Notes under the pieces: model-generated
Told to the model about the DNA's origin: nothing
The model's input: the letters and a program-made list of their open reading frames with translations, nothing else
Databases searched by the model: none
Shown: positions 24,601 through 32,061 of the stretch, piece after piece
Layout: each line of letters begins with the position of its first letter
Numbering within the stretch: position 1 is the first letter of the stretch
Translations under genes and position numbers: made by a program
Assembly (NCBI GenBank): GCA_028823105.1
Contig: JAPKCC010000007.1
Span: 1 to 55,539 of the forward strand
DNA from: Phycisphaerales bacterium
Lineage (GTDB): Bacteria > Planctomycetota > Phycisphaerae > Phycisphaerales > SM1A02
Reading direction: 5' to 3'
DNA: 55,539 nt

Positions 24601-26882
24601 GCGTCGCCGGCCGCAGCGGTGAGCGAAGTAACGGCACGCGGACCGCATCGGGTATCGGAAGTTTCGGATGGTCGATTCAAGCGGGAATCGACGCATTCCG
24701 CGACTGGCGGAACGGCCTTCGTCCAGCGTTGGTTTTTCTTGCTGCCTCGCTTGTGACGGTACTCGTGATTCACACGTTTCATCTGCCCGGCGGGGTCCTC
24801 CCCGCCCTTCCCGTCCTTCTAATCACGATCTCCCATCACTCGATTCGGCTGCTGCTGCAACGAATCGGGGTGATGTCCATCGCGCTCGGCGGAAGTTACC
24901 TGCTCGCAGGAATTCTGAGCGAGCAGCCCTGGGTGCTGGTGATGATGGTCTCGCTCACCTCCTTCGTCGGCTTCTATCTGCTGGTTCGCGGACTCGATCT
25001 GCTTTCCTACCTGATGGCGATCTCCATCCCGGTGCTCATCGCCTGGCAGGCCGCCAACGGATTTCCGCTTGGCGAAGCTGCATGGACGAGCTTTCAACAG
25101 GTCATCACCGGACTCATCATCTCCGGGGTAATCGGGATCCTGTTCCTGAGCGCCGACGTTGAGGATCGGCTGCGGCAGCGACTCTCGGAGGATATCGCGG
25201 CGATTGGAAAAGGATTCGAAAGGACGATCCACCAAGAGTACGCCAAGGATTTCGCAGTCTGGGATCCGGCTCGCTCCGCATCGCTCGAGGTCATGCTTCG
25301 AGCGATTCGCCACCAAGAAGGCCGTCGCGTATTGGTCGCCAATCTGGTCCTCGCCGGTGATGCCACGCGGTATCTCCTAGCCCTCAACCGCGTGAGGCTC
25401 GCCCTCATTCAGAACGGAAGACCGGAGATCTACCGGGAGTACACGGCGGAGAGCGTTCAAGTCGCCCGAGCGCTCCTTGGCTCGCAACTGCTCGAGATCT
25501 CTGAGTCGATTAAGAATCGAAGGGAGGCCCGGGAAGTGCCCGGCTTCCACGCGTCGGTGCGAAAGTTCCGGAGCGACTGCCGAAGGGCCATTCTCGAGGC
25601 GCCACCGGAAACACCGGCGGAGGAGCTGTCCTTCATCGCCGCGGTCTCCAAACTGGTCCTTGACGAGTCCCGACTCTGCCGAGTCCTCCGGCAGACCACC
25701 ACCGACCGCCTCGCGGTTCCCTCCGCCGGACTCCGCATGCCCACGTGGGATCAGCGGCAAGATTGGACCGTGCATTCAACCCTCTCCGAACTCTTGCGCA
25801 ATCCCGATTCCGCAGCCCTGACCTTTGCCTGCAAGGGCGTGCTCTCAATGTGGATCGCGTTCGCCCTCACCTCGGTCTACGACCAGTGGGGTGGCTCGCC
25901 CGTACTTCTCCTGATGACCATGTTCCTCTCCACGGTCTATCAGGGATCACTCCGCGCGTCCATCATGCTTCGAGCCGTCGGGCTCTTCGGCGCGACGGCG
26001 GTCAGCCTCTTCGCAATGACCACGGTGTTTCCAAACCTCGACGACCCTTGGACCTATGCCGTCTTTATGGCCGCGGTGCTCGCCCCGGGTGCAATCATGC
26101 TGGTGAATCCGCGAACTGGCGCGGCAGGCCTCAACTATGCGATGAGCGCGATGTTCATCTTCTCCGTCAGCGATCGGCCGACCGTACAACTGGTGTTGAT
26201 TGAGGAGCGATTTGTGAGCGTGGCGGTGGCATCTGCTATCCCTTGGCTGGTGTTCGGAATCGTCAAGCCCATCTACGCGCGTGATCGGATCAATGACTGC
26301 CTAGTGAAGGCGATTCGCGAGATCCGATCATCCCTCGGGCTCATCCTCCGTACGGAGAAGTCCACCGACGCCGAAATCCGATCGCTCAGCCGAGGCCTCG
26401 ACGCCTTATCCCGCATGCGGAAACTCATGGGGGATGCGACCATGGAATTCGCGGACGATCAGGAGCAGGTCGACCTGAACGACCGCCTGATCGATTGCAT
26501 CGATCAGTTATTCATTTTCGCCCGGTTCAACGCCAGAACCTCGGTCATCGCCAATGACCTTGGCGTGACGCCCGCCGAAGTCCTGGCCACGCAGAGCATT
26601 CTCGAACTCCTTGATGAGCTGCCCCGAGAGCTCTCAGGAGTGAGCACTCGGAGAAAATCCGCCGTTCTGGAATCGACCGCCGCACAGGGGCTCTTGCAGA
26701 TGGAGGACGGCATCATGGACGCTCGACAAACCGGGTCCCTGCGTGCAATCGACCGGTCCTCGCTCATCCGACTCATCTTTCTCAAGGAGGTCTTGGCCGA
26801 AATACAGACCTTCCAGATCCTGCTTGGAGATCGTTGGCGATTGCTGGAGACTCGACGACGAATCAGCCTCGGGGATGGCTGA
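24597..26882 (+). CDS. FUSC-family inner-membrane transporter (MdtO/AaeB-like)
   Basis: This 761-residue protein has two sets of transmembrane helices (about residues 40-185 and 420-560), each followed by a cytoplasmic helical domain. This duplicated layout is that of the fusaric-acid-resistance (FUSC)/AaeB/MdtO family. Characteristic stretches are GVLPALPVLLITISHHSIRLLLQRIG, FACKGVLSMWIAFALTSVYDQWGGSPVLLLM and LRAVGLFGATAVSLFAMTTVFPN (key segments). Such proteins export aromatic acids or other small toxic compounds by proton motive force. The substrate cannot be read from sequence. It overlaps the outer-membrane factor gene by four bases. Confidence 0.88.
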   Translation: MSVAGRSGERSNGTRTASGIGSFGWSIQAGIDAFRDWRNGLRPALVFLAASLVTVLVIHTFHLPGGVLPALPVLLITISHHSIRLLLQRIGVMSIALGGSYLLAGILSEQPWVLVMMVSLTSFVGFYLLVRGLDLLSYLMAISIPVLIAWQAANGFPLGEAAWTSFQQVITGLIISGVIGILFLSADVEDRLRQRLSEDIAAIGKGFERTIHQEYAKDFAVWDPARSASLEVMLRAIRHQEGRRVLVANLVLAGDATRYLLALNRVRLALIQNGRPEIYREYTAESVQVARALLGSQLLEISESIKNRREAREVPGFHASVRKFRSDCRRAILEAPPETPAEELSFIAAVSKLVLDESRLCRVLRQTTTDRLAVPSAGLRMPTWDQRQDWTVHSTLSELLRNPDSAALTFACKGVLSMWIAFALTSVYDQWGGSPVLLLMTMFLSTVYQGSLRASIMLRAVGLFGATAVSLFAMTTVFPNLDDPWTYAVFMAAVLAPGAIMLVNPRTGAAGLNYAMSAMFIFSVSDRPTVQLVLIEERFVSVAVASAIPWLVFGIVKPIYARDRINDCLVKAIREIRSSLGLILRTEKSTDAEIRSLSRGLDALSRMRKLMGDATMEFADDQEQVDLNDRLIDCIDQLFIFARFNARTSVIANDLGVTPAEVLATQSILELLDELPRELSGVSTRRKSAVLESTAAQGLLQMEDGIMDARQTGSLRAIDRSSLIRLIFLKEVLAEIQTFQILLGDRWRLLETRRRISLGDG

Positions 26883-27022
26883 CCCGGTGAGGCACTGGTG
26901 ACCGACGAGGCCACCGTGGTGGCCACCCTCCCACCGACTTGGGATGCCCGCCGCTGCGGTCGATCGGTACACTCCACGCTCCCAAATCGTCTCCCGGCCA
27001 CGCCCGGAGCAGGAGTCCCCCC

Positions 27023-29104
27023 ATGCCCCGCATCACGCTTCCCGATGGGAGCGAACGCTCGTACGACGCCCCGACCTCCGCCGCGCAGGTCGCTGCCGAC
27101 ATCGGTCCCGGACTCGCCAAAGCTGCCCTCGGAGCGACCATCAACGGCGAATTGGTAGATCTCGTGCAACCGATCGATTCAGACTGCGCGTTGTCGCTGG
27201 TCACCGCCAAGACCCGGGACGGCGAGATCGACAAACAGGCCTTGTTCTTGGTCCGACATTCCGCCGCGCACGTGATGGCCGAAGCGATCACCAACCTTTT
27301 TCCGGGCGTCCAGCTCGTCTACGGACCCCCGGTCGAGCAGGGGTTCTACTACGACATGGCATTTCCCGACGAGGGCTCGATCTCCAGCGAGGATTTCGAA
27401 CGGATCGAAGCGGAGATGAGTCGCATCGTGAAGGAGGATCGTCCCTTCACCCGTTACGAGATGCCCCTTGCCCAGGGCATGGAGAAGCTCGAAGGCGAAG
27501 GATCGAAGTTTAAGATCGACAACGCCCAACGGGCCGCCGACGCCGGCTCCTCAGAATTGTCCTGGTATGCCACCGGCACGCCCGGAACCAACTGGGAGGA
27601 TCTCTGCCGAGGGCCCCACGTTCCGTCCACCGGTCGCATCGGCGCGTTCAAGGTGATGAGCATCGCGTCGAGCTACTGGCACGGCGACGAGAAGAGCGAT
27701 CGACTGACCCGGGTCTACGGCATCGCCTTTGCCGACAAGAAGCACCTGAAAAAGCACCTCCTGCTTCTGGAAGAAGCGAAGAAGCGGGATCACCGTGTGC
27801 TTGGGAAGCAGCTAAAACTCTTCCACATCGATGAACAGGTCGGCCAGGGACTCGTGCTCTGGACCCCCAACGGTGCGGTGGTCCGACAGGAGCTCCAGAA
27901 CTTCATCGGCGAAGAACTCCGCAAGCAGGGATACGACCAGGTCTTCACGCCACACATCGGCAAGCTCGACCTCTATCGCACCAGCGGTCATTTTCCCTAC
28001 TACCAGGAGAGCCAGTACACCCCGGTGATCGACCGGGCACAGCTCGACGAGTTCGCGACCGAGGGGTGTTCGTGCAGTGATCTCGCGAACCGCATGAACG
28101 AGGGCGAGATCGAGGGCTACCTCCTCAAGCCCATGAACTGCCCGCATCACATCCGAATCTACGCAAGCGAGCAGCGGTCCTACCGCGAGCTTCCCGTCCG
28201 ACTCGCAGAGTTCGGCACCGTCTATCGCTGGGAGCAGTCCGGCGAGATCAGCGGGCTCACACGGGTTCGCGGTTTCACGCAGGATGATGCCCACCTCTTC
28301 TGCCGCGAAGATCAGATCGCCGAGGAAATCCGCGGTTGCCTTTCCATCGTGAAACTCATCTTCAACACCCTCGGCATGACCGACTACCGGGTTCGACTGG
28401 GGACCCGCGATCCTGACTCGAGCAAGTACGTCGGCGACCCAGGCAACTGGGAGAAAGCTGAGGAAGCCTGTCGCAATGCGGCCAAGGAACTCGGTGCACC
28501 CTTCAGCGAGGAACCCGGCGAGGCCGCCTTCTACGGCCCGAAGATCGACTTCGTGGTGAAGGACGTCATCGGCCGTGAGTGGCAGCTCGGAACCGTACAG
28601 GTCGACTACAACCTGCCCGAACGATTCGACCTCGAATACGTGGGCGCCGACAACGCCCGGCACCGGCCGGTCATGATCCACCGGGCGCCGTTCGGTTCGA
28701 TGGAACGATTCGTCGGCGTGCTTATCGAGCACTTCGCGGGTGCGTTCCCCTGCTGGCTCGCCCCGGAGCAGGTCCGGGTGCTGCCGATCAGCGACAAGAG
28801 CGCCGACTACGCCAGCGAGGTGCTGGCGAGCCTGAAGAAACTCGGCATTCGAGCGACGATGGACGACGGGGCCGAGCGGATCCAGGCCAAGGTCAAGGTC
28901 GCGGCGAACATGAAGGTCCCCTACCTCGCGGTGGTCGGGCCCCGGGATGCCGAGAATCGTGAAGTCTCGATCCGGGCCTTTGGAATCGATCGAAATCTCG
29001 GATCGATGGATCTCGAGGAGTTCCTCGAGACGGTCGCGACCGAAAGCCGGACCCGCGGAGAGACCCGGCTCATTGATCGATTCAAGGCCGTTGAAGCCGA
29101 ATGA
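27023..29104 (+). CDS. thrS: Threonyl-tRNA synthetase
   Basis: ThrS charges tRNA-Thr. Order of domains: TGS (MPRITLPDGSERSYD to about 62), the editing domain with HSAAHVMAEA and the later zinc-like cysteine/histidine positions (WEDLCRGPHV), the class II catalytic core with motif 1 region LKPMNCPHHIRIY, motif 2 YRWEQSGEISGLTRVRGFTQDDAH, and motif 3 RPVMIHRAPFGSMERFVGVLIE, then the anticodon-binding domain (APEQVRVLPISDKSADYASEV). Length 693 aa is slightly above average; a short insert (EFATEGCSCSDLANRMNEGE) precedes the core. AGGAG seven bases before 27023 fixes the start. infC follows after 376 bp. Confidence 0.97.
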   Translation: MPRITLPDGSERSYDAPTSAAQVAADIGPGLAKAALGATINGELVDLVQPIDSDCALSLVTAKTRDGEIDKQALFLVRHSAAHVMAEAITNLFPGVQLVYGPPVEQGFYYDMAFPDEGSISSEDFERIEAEMSRIVKEDRPFTRYEMPLAQGMEKLEGEGSKFKIDNAQRAADAGSSELSWYATGTPGTNWEDLCRGPHVPSTGRIGAFKVMSIASSYWHGDEKSDRLTRVYGIAFADKKHLKKHLLLLEEAKKRDHRVLGKQLKLFHIDEQVGQGLVLWTPNGAVVRQELQNFIGEELRKQGYDQVFTPHIGKLDLYRTSGHFPYYQESQYTPVIDRAQLDEFATEGCSCSDLANRMNEGEIEGYLLKPMNCPHHIRIYASEQRSYRELPVRLAEFGTVYRWEQSGEISGLTRVRGFTQDDAHLFCREDQIAEEIRGCLSIVKLIFNTLGMTDYRVRLGTRDPDSSKYVGDPGNWEKAEEACRNAAKELGAPFSEEPGEAAFYGPKIDFVVKDVIGREWQLGTVQVDYNLPERFDLEYVGADNARHRPVMIHRAPFGSMERFVGVLIEHFAGAFPCWLAPEQVRVLPISDKSADYASEVLASLKKLGIRATMDDGAERIQAKVKVAANMKVPYLAVVGPRDAENREVSIRAFGIDRNLGSMDLEEFLETVATESRTRGETRLIDRFKAVEAE

Positions 29105-29480
29105 CCCGCGACATCTCGGCTCGGCAAATCCTCTGGTCAGAAATCCCGATCGGCCCCGTTTCTTCGTATCGGGTCGGTCCGGATGGCCTTTGATCTGGGG
29201 TTTCGCCTTGATCGACCACCAAGACCGATGTACTGTCCACTCCTCGGGATTCCGAAAGTCGGATCCCCCATCGTGACGAGAAGGCCACCCGCTGGCCTGA
29301 TTACCCCGGAACCGCTGCTCCATGCACGAATCCGCCCGGTTGAATTCATGACCACGCACCGCGTGCCCATGCTTTCGCTTCTCGTCGCCAGATCTTTTTT
29401 CGAGACTTCTCGACCCCGAACGCGCGACTCGTTCGGCCGGTCGTTTCTTCCATTCCAGGTCGCCTGAAGGGATTCATACC
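29105..29480 (+). promoter_or_regulatory. thrS-infC intergenic leader (376 bp)
   Basis: I see no gene here. An AAGGG motif at 29467-29471 lies nine bases before the proposed ATC start of infC. A small stem AGGCC..GGCCT lies near 29282-29298. No clear terminator for thrS and no T-box-like or L20-leader-like structure could be recognised by eye. The stretch may contain an infC promoter. Confidence 0.35.
29467..29471 (+). promoter_or_regulatory. Ribosome binding site for an ATC start of infC
   Basis: AAGGG lies nine bases before the ATC at 29481. It supports initiation there rather than at the downstream ATGs, which lack well-spaced sites. Confidence 0.5.
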
Positions 29481-30290
29481 ATCGCCATTCGACGCAGAGG
29501 ATTTCGCCGCGAGGACATGCGGCCCACGGGACCCCGCATGAACGAGCGGATCCGGATCACCCCGGTCCGATTGATTGATGAAAACGGCGACCAAGCCGGC
29601 ATCGTCGAGACGCCTGACGCGCTTCGCCGAGCCCGGGACCTGGGACTAGACCTCGTGGAAATGGCCGCCGACAGCCGGCCGCCAGTCTGTCGAATCATCG
29701 ACTACGGGCGATACAAGTACGAACAGGCGAAGAAGGACAAGGCCAACAAGGCGAAGACCAAGGTCTCCGAGTTGAAGGAAGTCCGCCTCGGCCGATCGAT
29801 GAAGATCGATCCCCATGACATCGGCATCCGCATGAAGCAGGCCAAGAAGTTCCTGCTCGAAGGCCACAAGGTCCAGATCGTCATGCAGTTCCGAGGCCGG
29901 GAGATGGCTCATCGGGAGCGAGGCAACGAACGGATGCGTGACATCATCGCTGACCTTGAGTCACTCGGAAAGCTCGAGACCAACCCCCGCATGGCCGGCC
30001 GTCGAATGTCCGTGATCCTTGGTCCTGACAAACGGAAGATCGAGGCCTACCGTCGCAAGATGGTGAAGGAAGGCAAGAAGACGGAAGAGGAAGATCTGGA
30101 ACTCGCCAAGCAGATGGCGGCGATCGCGCAAGCCGATGCGGCGTCCGATGCCGCAGAGACTCCAGAAACCGCTGAGGAATTGGCGAAGATCGCTGAAACC
30201 CCGGAAAGCACCGAGGAATCGACGAAAACCGCTGAAACCCCGAAAAGCACCGAGGAATCGACGGAAACAGCTGAAACCAAAGAGGCCTGA
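29481..30290 (+). CDS. infC: Translation initiation factor IF-3 (probable AUC start)
   Basis: IF-3 binds the 30S subunit and proof-reads start codon choice. Both domains are present: NERIRITPVRLIDENGDQAGI...ALRRARDLGLDLVEMAADSRPPVCRIIDYGRYKYEQ (N-domain landmarks) and KEVRLGRSMKIDPHDIGIRMKQAKKFLLEGHKVQI (C-domain landmarks). The first ATG is at 29517, with only two bases after GAGG, and the next at 29538 has no good ribosome site. ATC at 29481, in frame and nine bases after AAGGG, gives (M)AIRRRGFRRED, a plausible basic IF-3 N-terminus. A repetitive Thr/Glu/Ser/Ala tail of about 50 residues follows the C-domain. Length 269 aa with the ATC start. Confidence 0.9.
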   Translation: MAIRRRGFRREDMRPTGPRMNERIRITPVRLIDENGDQAGIVETPDALRRARDLGLDLVEMAADSRPPVCRIIDYGRYKYEQAKKDKANKAKTKVSELKEVRLGRSMKIDPHDIGIRMKQAKKFLLEGHKVQIVMQFRGREMAHRERGNERMRDIIADLESLGKLETNPRMAGRRMSVILGPDKRKIEAYRRKMVKEGKKTEEEDLELAKQMAAIAQADAASDAAETPETAEELAKIAETPESTEESTKTAETPKSTEESTETAETKEA

Positions 30291-30325
30291 GCCTCTCCGC
30301 GCTCCTGCTCCAGAGGACCAACCAG

Positions 30326-30372
30326 ACCGCCGTACTCCATCATCGCACTGATCGGGCGTACGGCGGTTTTTT
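30326..30372 (+). terminator. Intrinsic terminator of infC
   Basis: ACCGCCGTAC (30326-30335) pairs perfectly with GTACGGCGGT (30358-30367) across a 22-base loop, followed by a run of six T (30367-30372). It lies 36 bp after the infC stop. The last two T also begin the 19-bp repeat array. Confidence 0.85.
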
Positions 30373-30465
30373 GATCGGTGGACATACGGTTGATCGGTGG
30401 ACATACGGTTGATCGGTGGACATACGGTTGATCGGTGGACACACGGTTGATCGGTGGACACACGG
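30371..30465. repeat. Five tandem copies of a 19-bp unit
   Basis: The unit TTGATCGGTGGACATACGG occurs three times exactly; copies four and five have CACACGG in place of CATACGG. Copies run 30371-30389, 30390-30408, 30409-30427, 30428-30446 and 30447-30465 with no spacers. The array sits in the convergent gap between infC and the PEP-CTERM-like gene. There is no flanking recombinase or replication gene, so a minisatellite is the simplest reading. Confidence 0.97.
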
Positions 30466-30510
30466 CCGAGCGGAGGCCATCACGCTCCCCGCGAGAATCG
30501 AACAACCAGG

Positions 30511-30570
30511 TCCAACCGGATCCAACCGGATCCAACCGGATCCAACCGGATCCAACCGGATCCAACCGGA
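30511..30570. repeat. Six tandem copies of a 10-bp unit
   Basis: TCCAACCGGA is repeated six times exactly, preceded by a partial copy and followed by a degenerate one (TCATGCGGAT). It is 45 bp from the 19-bp array and unrelated to it in sequence. It abuts the terminator of the leftward gene. Confidence 0.97.
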
Positions 30571-30583
30571 TCATGCGGATCAT

Positions 30584-30621
30584 AAAAAACCGTGCTCGTC
30601 CGATTCGGACGAGCACGGTTT
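30584..30621 (-). terminator. Strong terminator of the PEP-CTERM-like gene
   Basis: AACCGTGCTCGTCC pairs with GGACGAGCACGGTT around a five-base loop GATTC. On the minus strand the stem is followed by six T (complement of 30584-30589). It lies 33 bp after the stop of the leftward gene at 30655. The plus-strand side has only TTTGTGTT, so it is mainly a leftward terminator. Confidence 0.88.
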
Positions 30622-30654
30622 GTGTTCTGCAATCCAAACGAGTCGAAGACTCGA

Positions 30655-31299
30655 TCAGGCGCGACGTCGACGACCAGCGAGACCGGCAAGGCCGAGCAGC
30701 GCGAGGGCACCGGGTGCGGGGATCATGCCAGCGAGCGTGATGCTTGCACCGTCGTTGTTGGTGGAGACCATCAGGTCGTCACCAAGCAGAAGGTTGTTTG
30801 CACCATAGCTGTACATCCGGGCCTCGATCACGAGGGCGGTCTGACCCTCCTCGATGGTCCAAGTGTGCTCGGCCTGGGTCCAGACGCCGCCTGCGCCCGC
30901 GTAGTCGCCGGAGCCCGACGCGGAACCCTCATAGGTGGTGATGTCGTCGTTGGTGGTGTAGTGGCCCCAGAGTCGCCCCTTGCCGTCGTTGTCGACGCCG
31001 TTGGAGGCACCCTTCATCCACATGGTTGCGGTGACAGTGTCACCCGCGGAGAGTCCAGTGATCCACGCACAAAAACCTTGCGGCGTGCCATTCACGGGAT
31101 CTTCGACCATGAAGAGGCTGCTGCTACCGCTGAACGGATCAGCAGTTTCGTAGCCGTAGTCGTAGACGTTTCCATAGACACCGAGCAGCGCGTCGGCGCT
31201 CGTGTCTTCCCAACCGGTGGAGGCGCTGATGTCGGCAATCGCCGACGTCGCCATAGTGGCCGCGACCGCGGCGCTGACAAGCATGGTTCGCATAATCAT
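30655..31299 (-). CDS. Secreted protein with PEP-CTERM-like sorting tail
   Basis: This 214-residue protein has a signal peptide (TMLVSAAVAATMATSAIA), a beta-rich body with a CBM/jelly-roll look (GDTVTATMWMKGASNGVDND, GVWTQAEHTWTIEEGQTALVIEARMYSYG as landmarks), and the C-terminal tail IPAPGALALLGLAGLAGRRRR. That tail follows the PEP-CTERM plan: a short proline motif, a hydrophobic helix and a basic end. In this lineage PAPGA replaces PEPST. Such proteins are sorted to the envelope by an exosortase, which is not encoded in the window. The ATG at 31299 is chosen because of the signal peptide and AAGGA seven bases upstream. The longer frame upstream has no export signal. Confidence 0.85.
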   Translation of the reverse strand: MIMRTMLVSAAVAATMATSAIADISASTGWEDTSADALLGVYGNVYDYGYETADPFSGSSSLFMVEDPVNGTPQGFCAWITGLSAGDTVTATMWMKGASNGVDNDGKGRLWGHYTTNDDITTYEGSASGSGDYAGAGGVWTQAEHTWTIEEGQTALVIEARMYSYGANNLLLGDDLMVSTNNDGASITLAGMIPAPGALALLGLAGLAGRRRRA

Positions 31300-31539
31300 C
31301 TCTTCTTCCTTTTCGAGCGTTTGGGAACAACGAGAACGACACTGGATGCCGACCGGACAAAGGACAATTCGCCCGCTCGACCTTTTGAGTCTACCGGGAC
31401 AGCCGGACTGATCAAACAAGGTTCTGCAGTTTCTTTTGAGATCGATTACCAACTCCACCCGAGGCCCAAAAAACTCGCCGGGATCTCCGAGATGCACCTC
31501 TTGCCTGCTTGTATTTTTATGCAACTATTCCGGATTCCC

Positions 31540-31562
31540 TTGTAAATACTCGCTTATTTCAA
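31540..31562. promoter_or_regulatory. Imperfect inverted repeat upstream of argR, candidate operator
   Basis: TTGTAAATA pairs with TATTTCAA around CTCGCT with one bulged base. It lies just upstream of the -35 box of argR. It does not match the standard ARG box well, so assignment to ArgR is only a guess. Confidence 0.3.
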
Positions 31563-31567
31563 TTCTC

Positions 31568-31596
31568 TTGACATATTCATTCGCTTCATGCATACT
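31568..31596 (+). promoter_or_regulatory. Sigma-70-like promoter of the arginine operon
   Basis: The -35 is a perfect TTGACA at 31568-31573. The spacer is 17 bp and the -10 is CATACT at 31591-31596. Transcription should begin near 31603-31606, which is at or next to the ATG at 31606. The mRNA would therefore be leaderless or nearly so. Confidence 0.7.
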
Positions 31597-31605
31597 CTTG
31601 CTGTT

Positions 31606-32058
31606 ATGCGATCGAAACGCCAGACCATCCTTCTTGAGATTCTTCGCACACGCCCGATCCGTACCCAAGAGGCCGCAGTGGCGATTCTGGCCGACGAGGG
31701 CATTCCGACGACCCAAGCGACGCTTTCTAGGGACTTCGTGGCCCTCGGCGTGATCAAGGCCCCTTCTGGCTATCAACTTCCAGGGATGTCCTCTCGGAAC
31801 GCCGCTCCGCCCGTGTCCGTGGAGTTTTTCGACACCTCGGTCCGAAGGGTCGAAGTCGGCGAGACGATCATCGTGGTACGAACCCCTCCTGCTCATGCCG
31901 ACGCGGTGGCGCTTCGCGTCGATGAAATCTCGGATCCGGACCTGCTGGGAACGATTGCGGGTGACGACACCGTCTTCGTGGCGACGCGATCTCCCATGGC
32001 CGCGAAGCGTCTCGCCGCCATGCTCTTCGGATACGAACCCTCAAATGAGCGGAGCTGA
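31606..32058 (+). CDS. argR: Arginine repressor ArgR
   Basis: This 150-residue protein has the ArgR layout. The winged helix DNA-binding domain reads KRQTILLEILRTRPIRTQEAAVAILADEGIPTTQATLSRDFVALGVIKAP (landmarks QTILLEIL and TTQATLSRD). The oligomerisation and arginine-binding domain ends in LGTIAGDDTVFVATRS, matching the GTIAGDDT signature of the family. With arginine bound, ArgR represses biosynthetic genes, so autoregulation of the whole operon is likely. An ATG at 31588 lies within the -10 region, so the ATG at 31606 is preferred. argC starts four bases after the stop. Confidence 0.93.
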   Translation: MRSKRQTILLEILRTRPIRTQEAAVAILADEGIPTTQATLSRDFVALGVIKAPSGYQLPGMSSRNAAPPVSVEFFDTSVRRVEVGETIIVVRTPPAHADAVALRVDEISDPDLLGTIAGDDTVFVATRSPMAAKRLAAMLFGYEPSNERS

Positions 32059-32061
32059 TCG

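Larger units (their letters stand above)
31300..31605. promoter_or_regulatory. Divergent region between PEP-CTERM-like gene and arg operon (306 bp)
   Basis: I see no gene. The right end holds a strong promoter for argR (listed separately). An imperfect inverted repeat TTGTAAATA..TATTTCAA at 31540-31562 is a possible operator. The stretch is AT-rich from about 31505 to 31600. On the minus strand TTTACA (31544-31539 region) with a TGCATA 17 bases further could promote the PEP-CTERM-like gene; this is weak. Confidence 0.45.

Noticed and set aside
27812-29359. Minus-strand open frame of 515 codons
   Set aside because: It is the antisense of thrS with no recognisable domain.
30371-30465. Replication origin iterons
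   Set aside because: There is no replication initiator, DnaA box cluster or AT-rich unwinding region nearby, and the gap contains terminators typical of convergent genes.
30371-30570. CRISPR array
   Set aside because: Both arrays are head-to-tail without spacers, units are 19 and 10 bp, and no cas gene is present.
31574-31594. ARG box inside the argR promoter spacer
   Set aside because: TATTCATTCGCTTCATGCATA has short matches to ARG half-sites but no proper symmetry; the evidence is too weak to call it.
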